Positions 8,448 to 17,335 of a DNA stretch of 64,000 nt are shown one piece after another (the stretch's first letter is position 1; each line of letters opens with the position of its first letter). Below the pieces are notes generated by a model. The model searched no databases and was not told the DNA's origin. It worked only from the letters and a program-made list of their open reading frames with translations. A program made the translations under genes and the position numbers. Where the stretch lies: positions 1-64,000 of the forward strand of contig NZ_JANHKP010000004.1 in assembly GCF_024497955.1 (NCBI RefSeq), read 5' to 3'. The stretch is from Streptomyces sp. C10-9-1 (GTDB lineage Bacteria; Actinomycetota; Actinomycetes; Streptomycetales; Streptomycetaceae).

Positions 8448-11300
8448 TCAGGCCGGAACGATGTTGACCAGCTTCGGCGCCCTGACGATCACCTTGCGGA
8501 TCGCGCCGCCGCCCAGGGCCGCGGCGACGGACTCGTCGGCCAGGGCGAGTGCCTCCAGCTCGTCGTCCCCGATCGAGGGGGACACCTCCAGCCGGGCCTT
8601 GATCTTGCCCTTGATCTGCACGACGCAGGTGACGGTCTCGTCGACGACGTAGGCCGGGTCGGCCACCGGGAACGCGGCGTGCACCACGGAACCGCTGTGG
8701 CCCAGCCGGTGCCACAGCTCCTCGGCGATGTGCGGCGCCAGCGGGGCGACCAGCAGCACGAGCCGCTCCGCGACGGAGCGGGACAGCGGCGCGCCGCTCT
8801 TGGTCAGGTGGTTGTTCAGCTCGGTGATCTTGGCGATCGCCGTGTTGAAGCGCATCGCCCCCAGGTCCTGGCCGGCCCCGTCGATCGCCTTGTGCAGGGC
8901 CCTCAGGGTGTCCTCGTCGGGCTCGGTGTCCACGACGGTGACCTCGCCGGTCGCCTCGTCGACGATGTTCCGCCACAGGCGCTGGAGCAGCCGGTACTGG
9001 CCGACGACGGCACGGGTGTCCCACGGGCGCGACACGTCCAGCGGCCCCATGGCCATCTCGTAGAGCCGCAGCGTGTCAGCGCCGTACTCGGCGCAGATCT
9101 CGTCGGGGGTGACGGCGTTCCGCAGGGACTTGCCCATCTTGCCCAGCTCGCGCCTGACGGGCTCGCCCTCGAAGAAGAACCCCCCGTCGCGCTCCTCGAC
9201 CTCGGCGGCCGCCACCGGGAAGCCGCGGGCGTCGCGGTAGACGTACGCCTGGATCATGCCCTGGTTGAACAGCTTGTGGAACGGCTCGGCGGACGAGACG
9301 TGGCCCAGGTCGTAGAGGACCTTGGACCAGAAGCGGGCGTACAGCAGGTGCAGGACCGCGTGCTCGGCACCGCCGACGTACAGGTCGACGCCGCCGTGGG
9401 GCTTGCCCTCGCGCGGCCCCATCCAGTAGCGCTCGATCTCCGGGTCGACCAGCCGGGCGGTGTTGTGCGGGTCCAGGTAGCGCAGCTCGTACCAGCAGGA
9501 TCCGGCCCAGTTGGGCATGGTGTTGGTCTCGCGGCGGTACTTCCGCGGCCCGTCGCCCAGGTCGAGCGTGACGTTCACCCAGTCCTCGTTGCGGGACAGG
9601 GGCGTCTCCGGCTGGGTGTCGGCGTCGTCCGGGTCGAAGGTGCGCGGCGAGTAGTCGTCGACCTCGGGCAGCTCCAGCGGCAGCATGGACGCGGGCAGGG
9701 CGTGGGCGGTGCCGTCCTCGTCGTAGACGATCGGGAAGGGCTCGCCCCAGTAGCGCTGGCGGCTGAAGAGCCAGTCCCGCAGCCGGAAGTTGACGGTGCC
9801 CTCACCGGCTCCCTCGGCCACCAGCCAGGCGATGATCCGGCTCTTGGCCTCGGCCACCTCCAGGCCGTCCAGGGAGATGCGGTCGTTGGCGGAGTTGATC
9901 GCCGGGCCCTGCCCGGTGTACGCCTCGCCCTCCCAGCCCTCGGGCGGCTGCACGGTGCGCACCACGGGCAGCCCGAAGGCCTCGGCGAACTCCCAGTCGC
10001 GCTCGTCCTGGCCGGGGACGGCCATGATCGCACCGGTGCCGTAGCCCATCAGCACGTAGTCGGCGACGAAGACCGGGACGCGCTGCCCGGTCACCGGGTT
10101 GACGGCGTGGGCCCCGGAGAAGACGCCCGTCTTGTCCTTGTGCTCCGTCTGGCGCTCGACGTCGCTCTTGGTCTGCGCCTGCTTGCGGTAGGCGGCCACG
10201 GCCTCGGCCGGGGTCGCGGCGCCGCCGGTCCAGGCCTCGGGGACGTCTTCCGGCCACTCGGCGGGCAGGATCGAGTCGATCAGGGGGTGCTCGGGGGCCA
10301 GCACCATGTAGGTGGCACCGAACAGGGTGTCGGGCCGGGTCGTGAAGACGGTGACGCGGGTGTCGGGGGCCCCTTCGACGGCGAAGTGGACCCGGGCCCC
10401 CTCGGAGCGGCCGATCCAGTTCCGCTGCTGGAGCTTGATCGCCTCGGGCCAGTCCAGGGCGTCCAGGTCGTCGAGCAGGCGGTCGGCGTAGGCGGTGATG
10501 CGCATGTTCCACTGCCGCAGCTTGGCCTTGAAGACGGGGAAGTTGCCGCGCTCGGAGCGTCCGTCGGCCGTGACCTCCTCGTTGGCCAGCACGGTGCCCA
10601 GTCCGGGGCACCAGTTGACGGGCGCGTCGGAGGCGTAGGCCAGCCGGTAGCCGCCCAGGACGTCGGCACGCTCGGCGGCGTTCAGCTCCTGCCACGACCG
10701 GCCGCCGGGCACCTCGCGGGAGCCCTTCTCGAACTGGTCGACCAGTTCGGCGACGGGCCGGGCCCGCCGCGCCTCCGTGTCGTACCACGAGTCGAAGATC
10801 TGCAGGAAGATCCACTGGGTCCAGCGGTAGTACTCGGGGTCGATCGTGGCGAAGGAGCGGCGCTTGTCGTGGCCCAGGCCCAGACGGCGCAGCTGTGCCT
10901 TCATGTTGACGATGTTGGACTCGGTCGACACCCGCGGGTGGGTGCCGGTCTGCACGGCGTACTGCTCGGCGGGCAGGCCGAAGGCGTCGAAACCCAGGGT
11001 GTGCAGGACGTTGTGCCCGGTCATGCGCTGGTGGCGGGCGTAGACGTCGGTGGCGATGTAACCCAGCGGGTGGCCGACGTGGAGCCCGGCGCCCGAGGGG
11101 TACGGGAACATGTCCATGATGAACTTCTCGGGGCGCGCGGCCACGGCCGGGTCGCCGGCCAGGTCACCGCGCGGGTTCGGCGCCTCGTACGTCCCCTCGG
11201 CGTCCCAGAAGTCCTGCCAGCGTGCCTCGATGTCGGCCGCGAGCGCGGCCGTGTAACGATGCGGGGCTGCCGCCTCGGCAGCGGGGTTCGTCTCGCTCAT
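8448..11300 (-). CDS. leuS: leucine--tRNA ligase
   Basis: Charges tRNA-Leu in the cytosol. The 950-residue class I synthetase carries the HIGH-type signature in [14 protein letters not shown], an editing domain in the middle, and the KMSKS-type loop as [15 protein letters not shown]. Length is normal for actinobacteria. I chose ATG 11300 ([16 protein letters not shown]) from the conserved Streptomyces N-terminus; an ATG at 11318 would add six residues (MELSRI). Its mRNA begins with a leader peptide rich in Leu codons and an attenuator hairpin, so expression probably rises when charged tRNA-Leu is short. It is followed by a terminator at 8376. Confidence 0.98.
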   Translation of the reverse strand: MSETNPAAEAAAPHRYTAALAADIEARWQDFWDAEGTYEAPNPRGDLAGDPAVAARPEKFIMDMFPYPSGAGLHVGHPLGYIATDVYARHQRMTGHNVLHTLGFDAFGLPAEQYAVQTGTHPRVSTESNIVNMKAQLRRLGLGHDKRRSFATIDPEYYRWTQWIFLQIFDSWYDTEARRARPVAELVDQFEKGSREVPGGRSWQELNAAERADVLGGYRLAYASDAPVNWCPGLGTVLANEEVTADGRSERGNFPVFKAKLRQWNMRITAYADRLLDDLDALDWPEAIKLQQRNWIGRSEGARVHFAVEGAPDTRVTVFTTRPDTLFGATYMVLAPEHPLIDSILPAEWPEDVPEAWTGGAATPAEAVAAYRKQAQTKSDVERQTEHKDKTGVFSGAHAVNPVTGQRVPVFVADYVLMGYGTGAIMAVPGQDERDWEFAEAFGLPVVRTVQPPEGWEGEAYTGQGPAINSANDRISLDGLEVAEAKSRIIAWLVAEGAGEGTVNFRLRDWLFSRQRYWGEPFPIVYDEDGTAHALPASMLPLELPEVDDYSPRTFDPDDADTQPETPLSRNEDWVNVTLDLGDGPRKYRRETNTMPNWAGSCWYELRYLDPHNTARLVDPEIERYWMGPREGKPHGGVDLYVGGAEHAVLHLLYARFWSKVLYDLGHVSSAEPFHKLFNQGMIQAYVYRDARGFPVAAAEVEERDGGFFFEGEPVRRELGKMGKSLRNAVTPDEICAEYGADTLRLYEMAMGPLDVSRPWDTRAVVGQYRLLQRLWRNIVDEATGEVTVVDTEPDEDTLRALHKAIDGAGQDLGAMRFNTAIAKITELNNHLTKSGAPLSRSVAERLVLLVAPLAPHIAEELWHRLGHSGSVVHAAFPVADPAYVVDETVTCVVQIKGKIKARLEVSPSIGDDELEALALADESVAAALGGGAIRKVIVRAPKLVNIVPA

Positions 11301-11369
11301 GATCCTTGAAAGCTCCATCGATCGTCTCTGCCCACTGCGGTCGCCCCATCGCGCTGGCGAAATGAAAAA

Positions 11370-11389
11370 TCCCCTCGCACAGGAGGGGA
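11370..11389 (-). terminator. leuS attenuator terminator hairpin
   Basis: On the minus strand TCCCCTC pairs with GAGGGGA around CTGTGC, and the T-rich tract ATTTTTCATTT follows at once. This is one of very few T-tailed intrinsic terminators in the window. It lies between the leader peptide and leuS, about 70 bases before the leuS start, so it must act as an attenuator, not as the end of a gene. An upstream stem (CCGACG/CGTCGG enclosed by GCCGCGC/GCGCGGC) is a candidate competing structure. Confidence 0.8.
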
Positions 11390-11430
11390 CGCCGCGCCGA
11401 TTCCGACGTGTTCGGGTTCGTCGGGACTGA

Positions 11431-11469
11431 TCAGCGCGGCTCGCTAAGCAGAAGGCGTACGGCACGCAT
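11431..11469 (-). CDS. leuS leader peptide (12 residues)
   Basis: The short frame encodes [12 protein letters not shown] and stops 41 bases before the terminator hairpin. The three Leu codons are CTT CTG CTT, and CTT is rare in DNA of this composition, so the ribosome should pause here when Leu-tRNA is scarce. No ribosome binding site precedes the ATG, while TACCCT lies 6 bases upstream, so transcription may begin at the ATG (leaderless). Classical ribosome-mediated attenuation of amino-acid genes is known in actinobacteria; its use for this leuS is inferred from the layout. Confidence 0.78.
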   Translation of the reverse strand: MRAVRLLLSEPR

Positions 11470-11705
11470 GGCGTCAGGGTACCGCAGGCGGTGAAGCGGG
11501 TGCATTCGCCTTCCTCCGGCCCGGCCGGGAGCGGAATGTGATCTTGTCGTTCGGGTTACTCCGCGTACCGGCCCGATCCGGGGCAACCCCCGGGTCAGTT
11601 GCCGCCGCTTCACCTCAGATAACGCCGAAACCCCCTACCACGCGGTATGGCCCGACCTAGAGTGCGTCAACGGGACCGCTTTCCCGCACCATTCGGAGTT
11701 GCCCC

Positions 11706-13304
11706 ATGAACCCTCGTCTCACACGGCTTCCGCAGCCGGAACCCGGGCCGGGACTCAGCCGCCCGGTGCAAGGCGGCCTCTACGCCGCCGCGTTCCTCCT
11801 CGTGCCTCTCCTCGCGATCGTCGGCAGCGACAGCTTCCGCGCCGCGCTCGACTTCACCACCGGAGTCCTTTCGCTGGTGTCACTCTCCGCATCCGTCGCC
11901 TGGGGACTGCTCGCCACGGACCGGGTGTTGCTCGCCCCCCGCCAGCGCCTTCTGGCCCAGGGGATCCACCGGACGACGGCCATCGCCTCGCTCGGCTTCC
12001 TCCTCCTGCACGCCACGGTCAAGGTGTCCCTCGGCCACACCGAACTCATCGGCGCGCTGATCCCCTTCGGACTCGGTGTGACCGGGTCCTCCGCGCTGAT
12101 CGGCCTGGGCTCGCTGGCGGGCTTCCTGATGGTGGTGGCCGGCACCACGGGCGCCCTGCGCAGCGCGCTGGCCGGCAACGTCAAGGTCGCCGGGCGCTGG
12201 CGGCCGCTGCACATGCTGGCCTACCCGGCCTGGTGCTTCGCCCTGATGCACGGCCTGTACGCCGGGCGGCCGGCGGCCGGGTGGGTGACCACGCTCTACT
12301 GCCTGGCGCTGGCGGGAGTGGCCGCCGCCGTGTCGGTGCGGCTGCTGCCCGTTCCGGTGCAGCGCCGTGTCGCCACCCGGATCCTGGCGCTGACCGGCGG
12401 CGGGGACGCGCGTCCCCCGGCCGCGGAGGAGCAGGCCCAGCGGGACCTCTCCGTCTCACCGCTGCCCGGCTCCGGAGGCATGGGCGGTGCCGCCGCGATG
12501 AACGGATCGGGCTTCGGGCGCGTACCCGCTGGCATGGACCGCATGGACCGCATGGACCGGCCGGGCGGCACGACCTCGTCGCGTCCGCCGGCGGAGGAAC
12601 CCTCTCCGCTCGGGCAGACGCGCGTAGACCCGCCCCGGCTGGCCGCCCCCTCGCCGCCGCTGTACGAGGCCCCGCCGCCGCCCGACGGGGAACCCGGCGC
12701 GGCGGCGGGCGGGCGGCGCGGGCCCGGCATGGCCGCCGCCTACCGCGCCGTCTCGCGCGCCGGTGACCAGCCGCCGCTCGCCGAACGCGTGCCGATGACC
12801 GAGGAGATACCCGTGGTGGCGGAGACGGGGCCGCAGGCCGGCGCCTGGCCCACTCCGTCACCGCCTCCGCCCGCCCAGGCGGTCCGGCCGGAGCCCGCGG
12901 CCTACTCCGGCTCGGGCGGCTCCCCGCTCTTCGACCAGACACCGCCTCCCTTCGACACCTCCCGGGAGGACCCGCGGGCCTTCGGCTCGCCGGACCCGTA
13001 CGGCACGGCGCCGGAACCCCCGGTCTCCTACGGCCGTGACGCCTACTCCTCCGCCGATCCCTACGGCACCGCGCCCGGCTATGTGCCGCCCGCCGAGCCG
13101 TTCCCGGGCGCCGGCCCCTTCCCCGGCGGCTCGTTCCCGGACGGCTCGTTCCCGGACGGAGCGGCCTCGGCGGGCGGTTACGCGGGCGACGCGGTTCCCG
13201 GCAGCGGGCCGCTCGGTCCCGAGGACACCGCGGCCATGCCCGGCCCGCTCTTCCCGCCGCCGGCCGGGGAACCCTGGAACGCACCTGCAGGAGAACGACC
13301 GTGA
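11706..13304 (+). CDS. ferric-reductase-like b-type cytochrome membrane protein with disordered tail
   Basis: A 532-residue protein. The first about 210 residues hold roughly six membrane helices with two histidine pairs, His88/His102 and His169/His182. Their 14- and 13-residue spacings are typical of bis-haem ferric reductase or cytochrome b folds. No flavin or NADPH domain is fused. The remaining about 320 residues are Pro/Gly-rich and probably cytosolic and disordered, with short repeats (MDR three times at 12535-12560; DPYGTAP twice; FPDGS). GGAG lies 7 bases before the ATG. Its TGA overlaps the GTG of the NuoF-like gene, so the two are coupled and probably form one electron-transfer unit: flavoprotein plus ferredoxin on the inside and this haem protein in the membrane. 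The electron acceptor is unknown. Confidence 0.8.
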   Translation: MNPRLTRLPQPEPGPGLSRPVQGGLYAAAFLLVPLLAIVGSDSFRAALDFTTGVLSLVSLSASVAWGLLATDRVLLAPRQRLLAQGIHRTTAIASLGFLLLHATVKVSLGHTELIGALIPFGLGVTGSSALIGLGSLAGFLMVVAGTTGALRSALAGNVKVAGRWRPLHMLAYPAWCFALMHGLYAGRPAAGWVTTLYCLALAGVAAAVSVRLLPVPVQRRVATRILALTGGGDARPPAAEEQAQRDLSVSPLPGSGGMGGAAAMNGSGFGRVPAGMDRMDRMDRPGGTTSSRPPAEEPSPLGQTRVDPPRLAAPSPPLYEAPPPPDGEPGAAAGGRRGPGMAAAYRAVSRAGDQPPLAERVPMTEEIPVVAETGPQAGAWPTPSPPPPAQAVRPEPAAYSGSGGSPLFDQTPPPFDTSREDPRAFGSPDPYGTAPEPPVSYGRDAYSSADPYGTAPGYVPPAEPFPGAGPFPGGSFPDGSFPDGAASAGGYAGDAVPGSGPLGPEDTAAMPGPLFPPPAGEPWNAPAGERP

Positions 13305-14893
13305 ACACCCCCCTCCCTGACGTCCCCGAGGTCCGCGTGGTCGGCCTCCCGCAACTGACGCAGGGTTTCGACCTGGTCGAGCGGCTCGACCTTCAGATGC
13401 ATCTGAAGGTCCACGGCCCCCTGGAGCCGGTGAGCGGGGAGCGCCTCGCGCAACTCGCCGAAGAGATATCCCTGACCGGCCGCGGCGGAGCGGGGTTCCC
13501 GTTCGGCAAGAAGCTGCGGGCGGTCGCCAAGTCGGCCATCAGGCGCGGGGTGCGGCCCGTCGTCGTCGTCAACGGCAGCGAGGGCGAACCCGCCTGCCGC
13601 AAGGACACCGTCCTGCTCAACCGGGCACCGCACCTGATTCTCGACGGTGCGCTGCTGGCCGCGGAGGCGCTCGGGGCGCGGACCCTGGTGGTCGCGGTGA
13701 CCCGGAACTCGACCGAGATATCCATCCGGGCGGCGCTCGCCGAGCGCGGCCTGTCGGACCGGCGCGGCCAGCAGCTGAGGGCGCGCGTGGTCCGCACTCC
13801 CGAGCGGATGGTCTCCGGCGAGGCGTCCTCGGTGATCCGCGCGGTCAACGGGGGCCCCGCACTGCCGCCGGGGCGCCGGGTGCGCGCCGCCGAGTCCGGT
13901 GTGGGAGGGGCGCCGACCCTGCTGTCGAACGCCGAGACCTTCGCCCAGCTCGCCGTCGCCGCGCGGATCGGCTCCCGCCGCTACGCCCACACCGGGCTGG
14001 AGTCGGAGCCGGGCACGGTGATGCTCACCATCTCCGGGGCGGTCGCCCGCCCCATGGTGGTCGAGGTGCCGACGGGTGTGCCGCTGCGCTACGTGCTGCA
14101 GATGGCCGGAGCGCCCCCGCAGCCGCAGGGCGTGCTGACCGGCGGCTACCACGGCAACTGGATCGACGCGGCCGCCGTGCACGAATCGGTCGTCTCCAAG
14201 GCGTCCCTGGCGGCCGTGGGGGGCGCCCTGGGCGCGGGGGCGATCCTGCCCATCGGCCCCGAGACCTGTCCGCTCGGCGAGTCGCTGCGCGTGGCCAACT
14301 GGCTCGCGGCGGAGACCGCGGGGCAGTGCGGGCCCTGCAAGCTGGGGCTCCCCGCGGCGGCCGGCGGTCTGGCGGACGTGATGAACGGCGGCGGCCCCGC
14401 CGCGCTGGAGGCGCTGCGCGAGGTGACCCAGGCCGTCAAGGGCCGGGGGGCGTGCAAGCACCCGGACGGGAGCGCCCGGTTCTTCGCCTCGACGCTCTCC
14501 GCCTTCACCGACGACCTGGCCGCGCACGTGCTGCACGGCGGCTGCGGCCGCCCCACGACCGGGGTGCTCCCCCTGCCGCTGCCCGGATACGAGGAGGCCG
14601 AGGAGTCGATCCCGAGCGGCGAGAAGATCTTCATCGACTGGACGCTGTGCCAGGGGCACGGGCTGTGCGCGGACATCGTCCCCGAACTGATCCGCCTGAA
14701 CCCGGACGGCTTCCCCTCGGTGGCGGACGCCGTGGTGCCGATCCATGTGCAGGGGGCGGCTCAGCGCGCGGTGCGCCGCTGCCCCGCCCTGGCGATGCGG
14801 ATCGAGAAGGTGGACTCCCCCGCCGCCCCGCGGCCCTCGCGTCCGGAGCTGCCGAGCAGCAGCCGCAAGGAGCTCGGGAGCGGCCGGAGTTGA
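13301..14893 (+). CDS. NuoF-like flavoprotein fused to a C-terminal ferredoxin
   Basis: A 530-residue soluble protein. Residues 60-67 (GRGGAGFP) and 91-97 (NGSEGEP) match the FMN and NADH sites of NuoF, followed by an SLBB-like segment. The iron-sulphur region keeps Cys343, Cys346 and Cys385, but the first Cys of the usual NuoF CxxCxxC is Ala (AGQCGPCKLG), so the cluster may be altered. A second domain (about 440-505) is a P450-type ferredoxin with Cys450-x5-Cys456 and Cys494 before Pro, probably binding [3Fe-4S]. A Ser/Pro tail ends the protein. The GTG start overlaps the upstream stop (GTGA) and has GCAGGAG before it. I infer NAD(P)H to ferredoxin to membrane haem electron flow; direction and partner are unproven. 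A strong hairpin follows. Confidence 0.82.
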   Translation: MNTPLPDVPEVRVVGLPQLTQGFDLVERLDLQMHLKVHGPLEPVSGERLAQLAEEISLTGRGGAGFPFGKKLRAVAKSAIRRGVRPVVVVNGSEGEPACRKDTVLLNRAPHLILDGALLAAEALGARTLVVAVTRNSTEISIRAALAERGLSDRRGQQLRARVVRTPERMVSGEASSVIRAVNGGPALPPGRRVRAAESGVGGAPTLLSNAETFAQLAVAARIGSRRYAHTGLESEPGTVMLTISGAVARPMVVEVPTGVPLRYVLQMAGAPPQPQGVLTGGYHGNWIDAAAVHESVVSKASLAAVGGALGAGAILPIGPETCPLGESLRVANWLAAETAGQCGPCKLGLPAAAGGLADVMNGGGPAALEALREVTQAVKGRGACKHPDGSARFFASTLSAFTDDLAAHVLHGGCGRPTTGVLPLPLPGYEEAEESIPSGEKIFIDWTLCQGHGLCADIVPELIRLNPDGFPSVADAVVPIHVQGAAQRAVRRCPALAMRIEKVDSPAAPRPSRPELPSSSRKELGSGRS

Positions 14894-14995
14894 GGCGGTT
14901 CCCGGCGGCCGGTCCGGCCGCCGGGGACCGCCCGGACCGCTCCGGCGGCGCACGGTCCGCGTCCGGGGCGCCGGACGGCCCCTGGGGACGGCATG

Positions 14996-15035
14996 CGCGA
15001 AGGCGGCCCATCCGAACGGATGGGCCGCCTTCGCG
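14996..15035. terminator. bidirectional hairpin between NuoF-like gene and tRNA-Ala
   Basis: A perfect inverted repeat with 19-base arms (CGCGAAGGCGGCCCATCCG and its complement) around AA. It lies between converging transcription units, 100 bases after the plus-strand gene and 5 bases beyond the tRNA 3' end, so it can stop both. Confidence 0.8.
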
Positions 15036-15040
15036 TCCTG

Positions 15041-15113
15041 TGGAGCTAAGGAGAATTGAACTCCTGACCTCCTGCATGCCATGCAGGCGCTCTACCAACT
15101 GAGCTATAGCCCC
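15041..15113 (-). tRNA. tRNA-Ala(GGC), copy 1
   Basis: A 73-base cloverleaf. The acceptor stem GGGGCTA pairs with TAGCTCC, the D-arm is GCTCAGTTGGTAGAGC, the anticodon loop ATGGCAT gives GGC, and the T-arm is AGGAGTTCAATTCTCCT. The discriminator is A and CCA is not encoded. It is identical to the copy at 15952. Confidence 0.97.
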
Positions 15114-15345
15114 TTGCCTCGTATCCCCGCTGCGGTTTCCCTCGCGGCGACGTAGAGAACATTAACGCCCCCGTGCTCGCTTCTCCAAATCCGTTCTTCG
15201 AGCGCCGGGATCGCCCCGCGGTGGACGGTTCCGGGCGGCGCCCGCGCCCGCCGGGCGCCCGGGACCCGGCCCGTCGCCCCCGCCGGGGAGGTGACGCCGC
15301 GGGCGTCGCCCGCGGGGCCCCGGAACAGCGGCGCCGGGGCGCGCG

Positions 15346-15579
15346 TCAGGCCGTGGCGAAGGAGTAGAAGCGCTTGAGAGTGCAGTGCTCCTCCAGCAGG
15401 CGGCCGTAGATCGGCTCGCCCTCCAGCTCCCGGTACGTCTCGATCGGGTCGCCTTTTATGATCAGGGCCCGCGCGCACTCCTCGCACCAGTACTGGTACT
15501 CGGGGTTGACCGGATCCATGTCCCGGACGATGGGGGTGCCGCTGTCGCACCAGTCGCACTTCCGCCTGTGTGCACCCAT
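15346..15579 (-). CDS. small CxxC-pair protein, putative zinc binding
   Basis: A 77-residue protein with two cysteine pairs, CDWC near residue 8 and CEEC near residue 32, spaced as in a treble-clef or zinc-ribbon knuckle. A charged and aromatic C-terminal part includes EGEPIYGRLLEEH. I do not recognise the family by name. The ATG at 15579 follows the upstream gene's stop by 3 bases (TGACTGATG), with GGAG inside the end of that gene, so the two small genes are one transcript. Two tRNA-Ala genes flank the pair. Confidence 0.75.
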   Translation of the reverse strand: MGAHRRKCDWCDSGTPIVRDMDPVNPEYQYWCEECARALIIKGDPIETYRELEGEPIYGRLLEEHCTLKRFYSFATA

Positions 15580-15582
15580 CAG

Positions 15583-15756
15583 TCAGCTCCAGCTGCGGCC
15601 GCAGGCCGTACACACGTAGGACACGCCTCCGTTGTCCCCCAGGACCTGTGCGACATGGGACGAGCCGCAGGCCGGGCACCTGAGCCCGGGTGGCACCTCC
15701 GCCACGGCACGCAGGTCATCGGCAGCCTCTCCGGCGTCCTCGCCGCTGGCGGACAT
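15583..15756 (-). CDS. 57-residue zinc-ribbon protein
   Basis: A short frame missed by size cut-offs. An acidic N-terminus is followed by CPAC (residues 27-30) and CTAC (49-52), with GSSHVAQVLGDNGGVSYV between them. This is the spacing of a two-knuckle zinc ribbon, and the protein ends GRSWS. The start is supported by a very strong site, GGAGGGAG, 7 bases before the ATG. It is the first gene of a two-gene unit with the CxxC-pair gene at 15346. The function is unknown; small ribbons of this kind often bind nucleic acid or act as metal-dependent adaptors. Confidence 0.75.
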   Translation of the reverse strand: MSASGEDAGEAADDLRAVAEVPPGLRCPACGSSHVAQVLGDNGGVSYVCTACGRSWS

Positions 15757-15914
15757 CGTGCGCTCCCTCCGGTACCGCCGGCGTCCCCTCCCGGCCGTCC
15801 GATTCTGCCATGGCGGAGCGGGGAGGTCAGCGGCGTTCGTGAACGAGACCCCCCGGTGACCGGAGCTTCGGCCGCGCGTCGGGGACCGGAAGCGGAATCA
15901 CCGGATGAACGAAA

Positions 15915-15942
15915 GATCCCGCCCCTGTGAAGGGACGGGATC
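15915..15942 (-). terminator. hairpin after tRNA-Ala copy 2
   Basis: GATCCCGTCCCT pairs with AGGGGCGGGATC around TCAC with one wobble, and TTTCG follows on the minus strand. It starts 10 bases after the tRNA 3' end. Confidence 0.7.
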
Positions 15943-15951
15943 CTCTGTCTG

Positions 15952-16024
15952 TGGAGCTAAGGAGAATTGAACTCCTGACCTCCTGCATGCCATGCAGGCG
16001 CTCTACCAACTGAGCTATAGCCCC
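15952..16024 (-). tRNA. tRNA-Ala(GGC), copy 2
   Basis: Identical over 73 bases to the tRNA at 15041, including the anticodon GGC. It lies 839 bases from copy 1 on the same strand, with its own downstream hairpin, so the two are separate transcription units. Confidence 0.97.
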
Positions 16025-16060
16025 GCGTGTTCCTCGCGCTCGGCGCTGCGAACAAGAAGA

Positions 16061-16091
16061 ACTCTAGCCTGCGACCTGCCGGAAAGTGAAA
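16061..16091 (-). promoter_or_regulatory. possible promoter of tRNA-Ala copy 2
   Basis: On the minus strand TTTCAC (16086-16091) and TAGAGT (16061-16066) are 19 bases apart and lie about 40 bases upstream of the tRNA. The match to a sigma-70-type promoter is only moderate. Confidence 0.3.
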
Positions 16092-16129
16092 TCGAGTCGC
16101 CGGTGCCCCCGGGGCCCGGGGGCACCGCC

Positions 16130-16807
16130 TCAGGTGTCGTCGCCGAGCACCGGCTCCGGCAGGGTGCCGGCGTTGTGCTCCAGAAGACGCCAGCCCCGGG
16201 CGCCCTCGCCGAGGACCGACCAGCAGCAGTTGGACAGTCCGCCCAGGCTCTCCCAGTGGTGCGGCTCCAGTCCGAGCAGCCTGCCGATGGTGGTGCGGAT
16301 GGTGCCTCCGTGGCTGACCACGACGAGGGTCCCGTCGTCGGGGAGCTTGTCGGCATGGCGCAGGACCACCGGGGCGGCCCGGTCGGCCACCTCGGTCTCC
16401 AGCTCCCCGCCGCCCCGGCGCACGGGCTCGCCGCGCTTCCAGGCGGCGTACTCCTCGCCGTGGCGCGCCACGATCTCGTCGTGGGTGAGGCCCTGCCAGA
16501 CACCCGCGTAGGTCTCGCGCAGCGCCGCGTCGTGGGTGACGTCGATGCCGGTGACCGCGCCCAGCTCACCGGCGGTCACGGCCGCACGCCTGAGGTCGGA
16601 GGCGACGATCGTGTCGGGGGCGAGGGCCGCCAGCAGGCGGGCCGCCCTCCGGGCCTGGGCGAGACCGGTCTCGGTCAGCTCGATGTCCGTGGAGCCCTGG
16701 AACCGGCGCTCCAGGTTCCAGGCGGTCTGGCCGTGCCGCCACAGCACGATCCGGCGGCCGCGCCTCCTCCCGGCAGGGGCGCCGGCGGCCCCACCCGGAT
16801 CGGTCAT
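16130..16807 (-). CDS. histidine phosphatase family protein
   Basis: A phosphoglycerate-mutase-like phosphatase acting through a phosphohistidine. The 225-residue product has the RHG motif (LWRHGQTAWN, residues 22-31), the partner acidic motif LRETYAGVWQG, and the second catalytic His in VVVSHGGTIRTT. A basic Gly/Arg stretch precedes the domain. The ATG at 16807 lies 5 bases from the rsfS stop, so it belongs to the nadD-LCP-rsfS transcript. The substrate is unknown. Its place beside NAD and ribosome-silencing genes is conserved in streptomycetes as I recall, and a phosphosugar or nucleotide monophosphate are both possible. Confidence 0.88.
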   Translation of the reverse strand: MTDPGGAAGAPAGRRRGRRIVLWRHGQTAWNLERRFQGSTDIELTETGLAQARRAARLLAALAPDTIVASDLRRAAVTAGELGAVTGIDVTHDAALRETYAGVWQGLTHDEIVARHGEEYAAWKRGEPVRRGGGELETEVADRAAPVVLRHADKLPDDGTLVVVSHGGTIRTTIGRLLGLEPHHWESLGGLSNCCWSVLGEGARGWRLLEHNAGTLPEPVLGDDT

Positions 16808-16812
16808 GCGGT

Positions 16813-17298
16813 TCAGCTCAGCTCACCTTCCGCATCCTTGCCGGTGAGCTGGGCGTGCTCCTCGCCCTTGCCGCGCGTCCTGAGCGCGTCCTCGGGGAGC
16901 GGGAGCTCCGGGCAGTCCTTCCACAGGCGCTCCAGCGCGTAGAAGACGCGCTCCTCGCTGTGCTGGACGTGGACGACGATGTCGACGTAGTCGAGGAGGA
17001 TCCAGCGGGCCTCGCGGTCGCCCTCGCGACGCACGGGCTTGGCCCCGAGCTGCTTGTTCAGCCGCTCCTCGATCTCGTCGACGATCGACCGGACCTGCCG
17101 GTCGTTGGGCGCGGAGGCGAGCACGAAGGCGTCGGTGATGGACAGCACGTCGCTGACGTCGTACGCGATGATGTCGTGCGCGAGCCGGTCGGCAGCCGCC
17201 TGGGCGGCGGCGGTGACAAGCTCGATGGATCGGTCGGTAGCGGTCACAGGGAGGCTTTCGTCGGCGGTCAGAATCCCTTCCAGGGTCTCATGCACCAC
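16813..17298 (-). CDS. rsfS: ribosome silencing factor RsfS
   Basis: Binds ribosomal protein L14 and blocks subunit joining when nutrients are short. The product has the RsfS core: DVSDVLSITDAFVLASAPND, RQVRSIVDEIEE, WILLDYVDIVVHVQHSEERV and FYALERLWKDCP. I chose GTG 17298 because AGGAGAGG lies 7 bases before it. Most homologs are annotated from the later GTG at 17247 (VTATDRS), which has no visible ribosome site, so this start adds 17 residues that may or may not be translated. A charged C-terminal tail follows the domain. It sits 5 bases before the phosphatase gene and 37 bases after the LCP-family gene. Confidence 0.93.
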   Translation of the reverse strand: MVHETLEGILTADESLPVTATDRSIELVTAAAQAAADRLAHDIIAYDVSDVLSITDAFVLASAPNDRQVRSIVDEIEERLNKQLGAKPVRREGDREARWILLDYVDIVVHVQHSEERVFYALERLWKDCPELPLPEDALRTRGKGEEHAQLTGKDAEGELS

Positions 17299-17335
17299 CG
17301 GCGCGCCTCTCCTGCGTTCCCGCGGCCCCGGCCGC

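Noticed and set aside
8679..11309. Plus-strand open frame of 876 codons opposite leuS
   Set aside because: Pure antisense shadow of leuS; composition is Gly/Val/Gln/Asp-rich and unlike a folded protein.
11301..11465. Longer leuS start reading through the attenuator
   Set aside because: The upstream frame crosses the terminator hairpin and T-run, and the conserved N-terminus begins at 11300.
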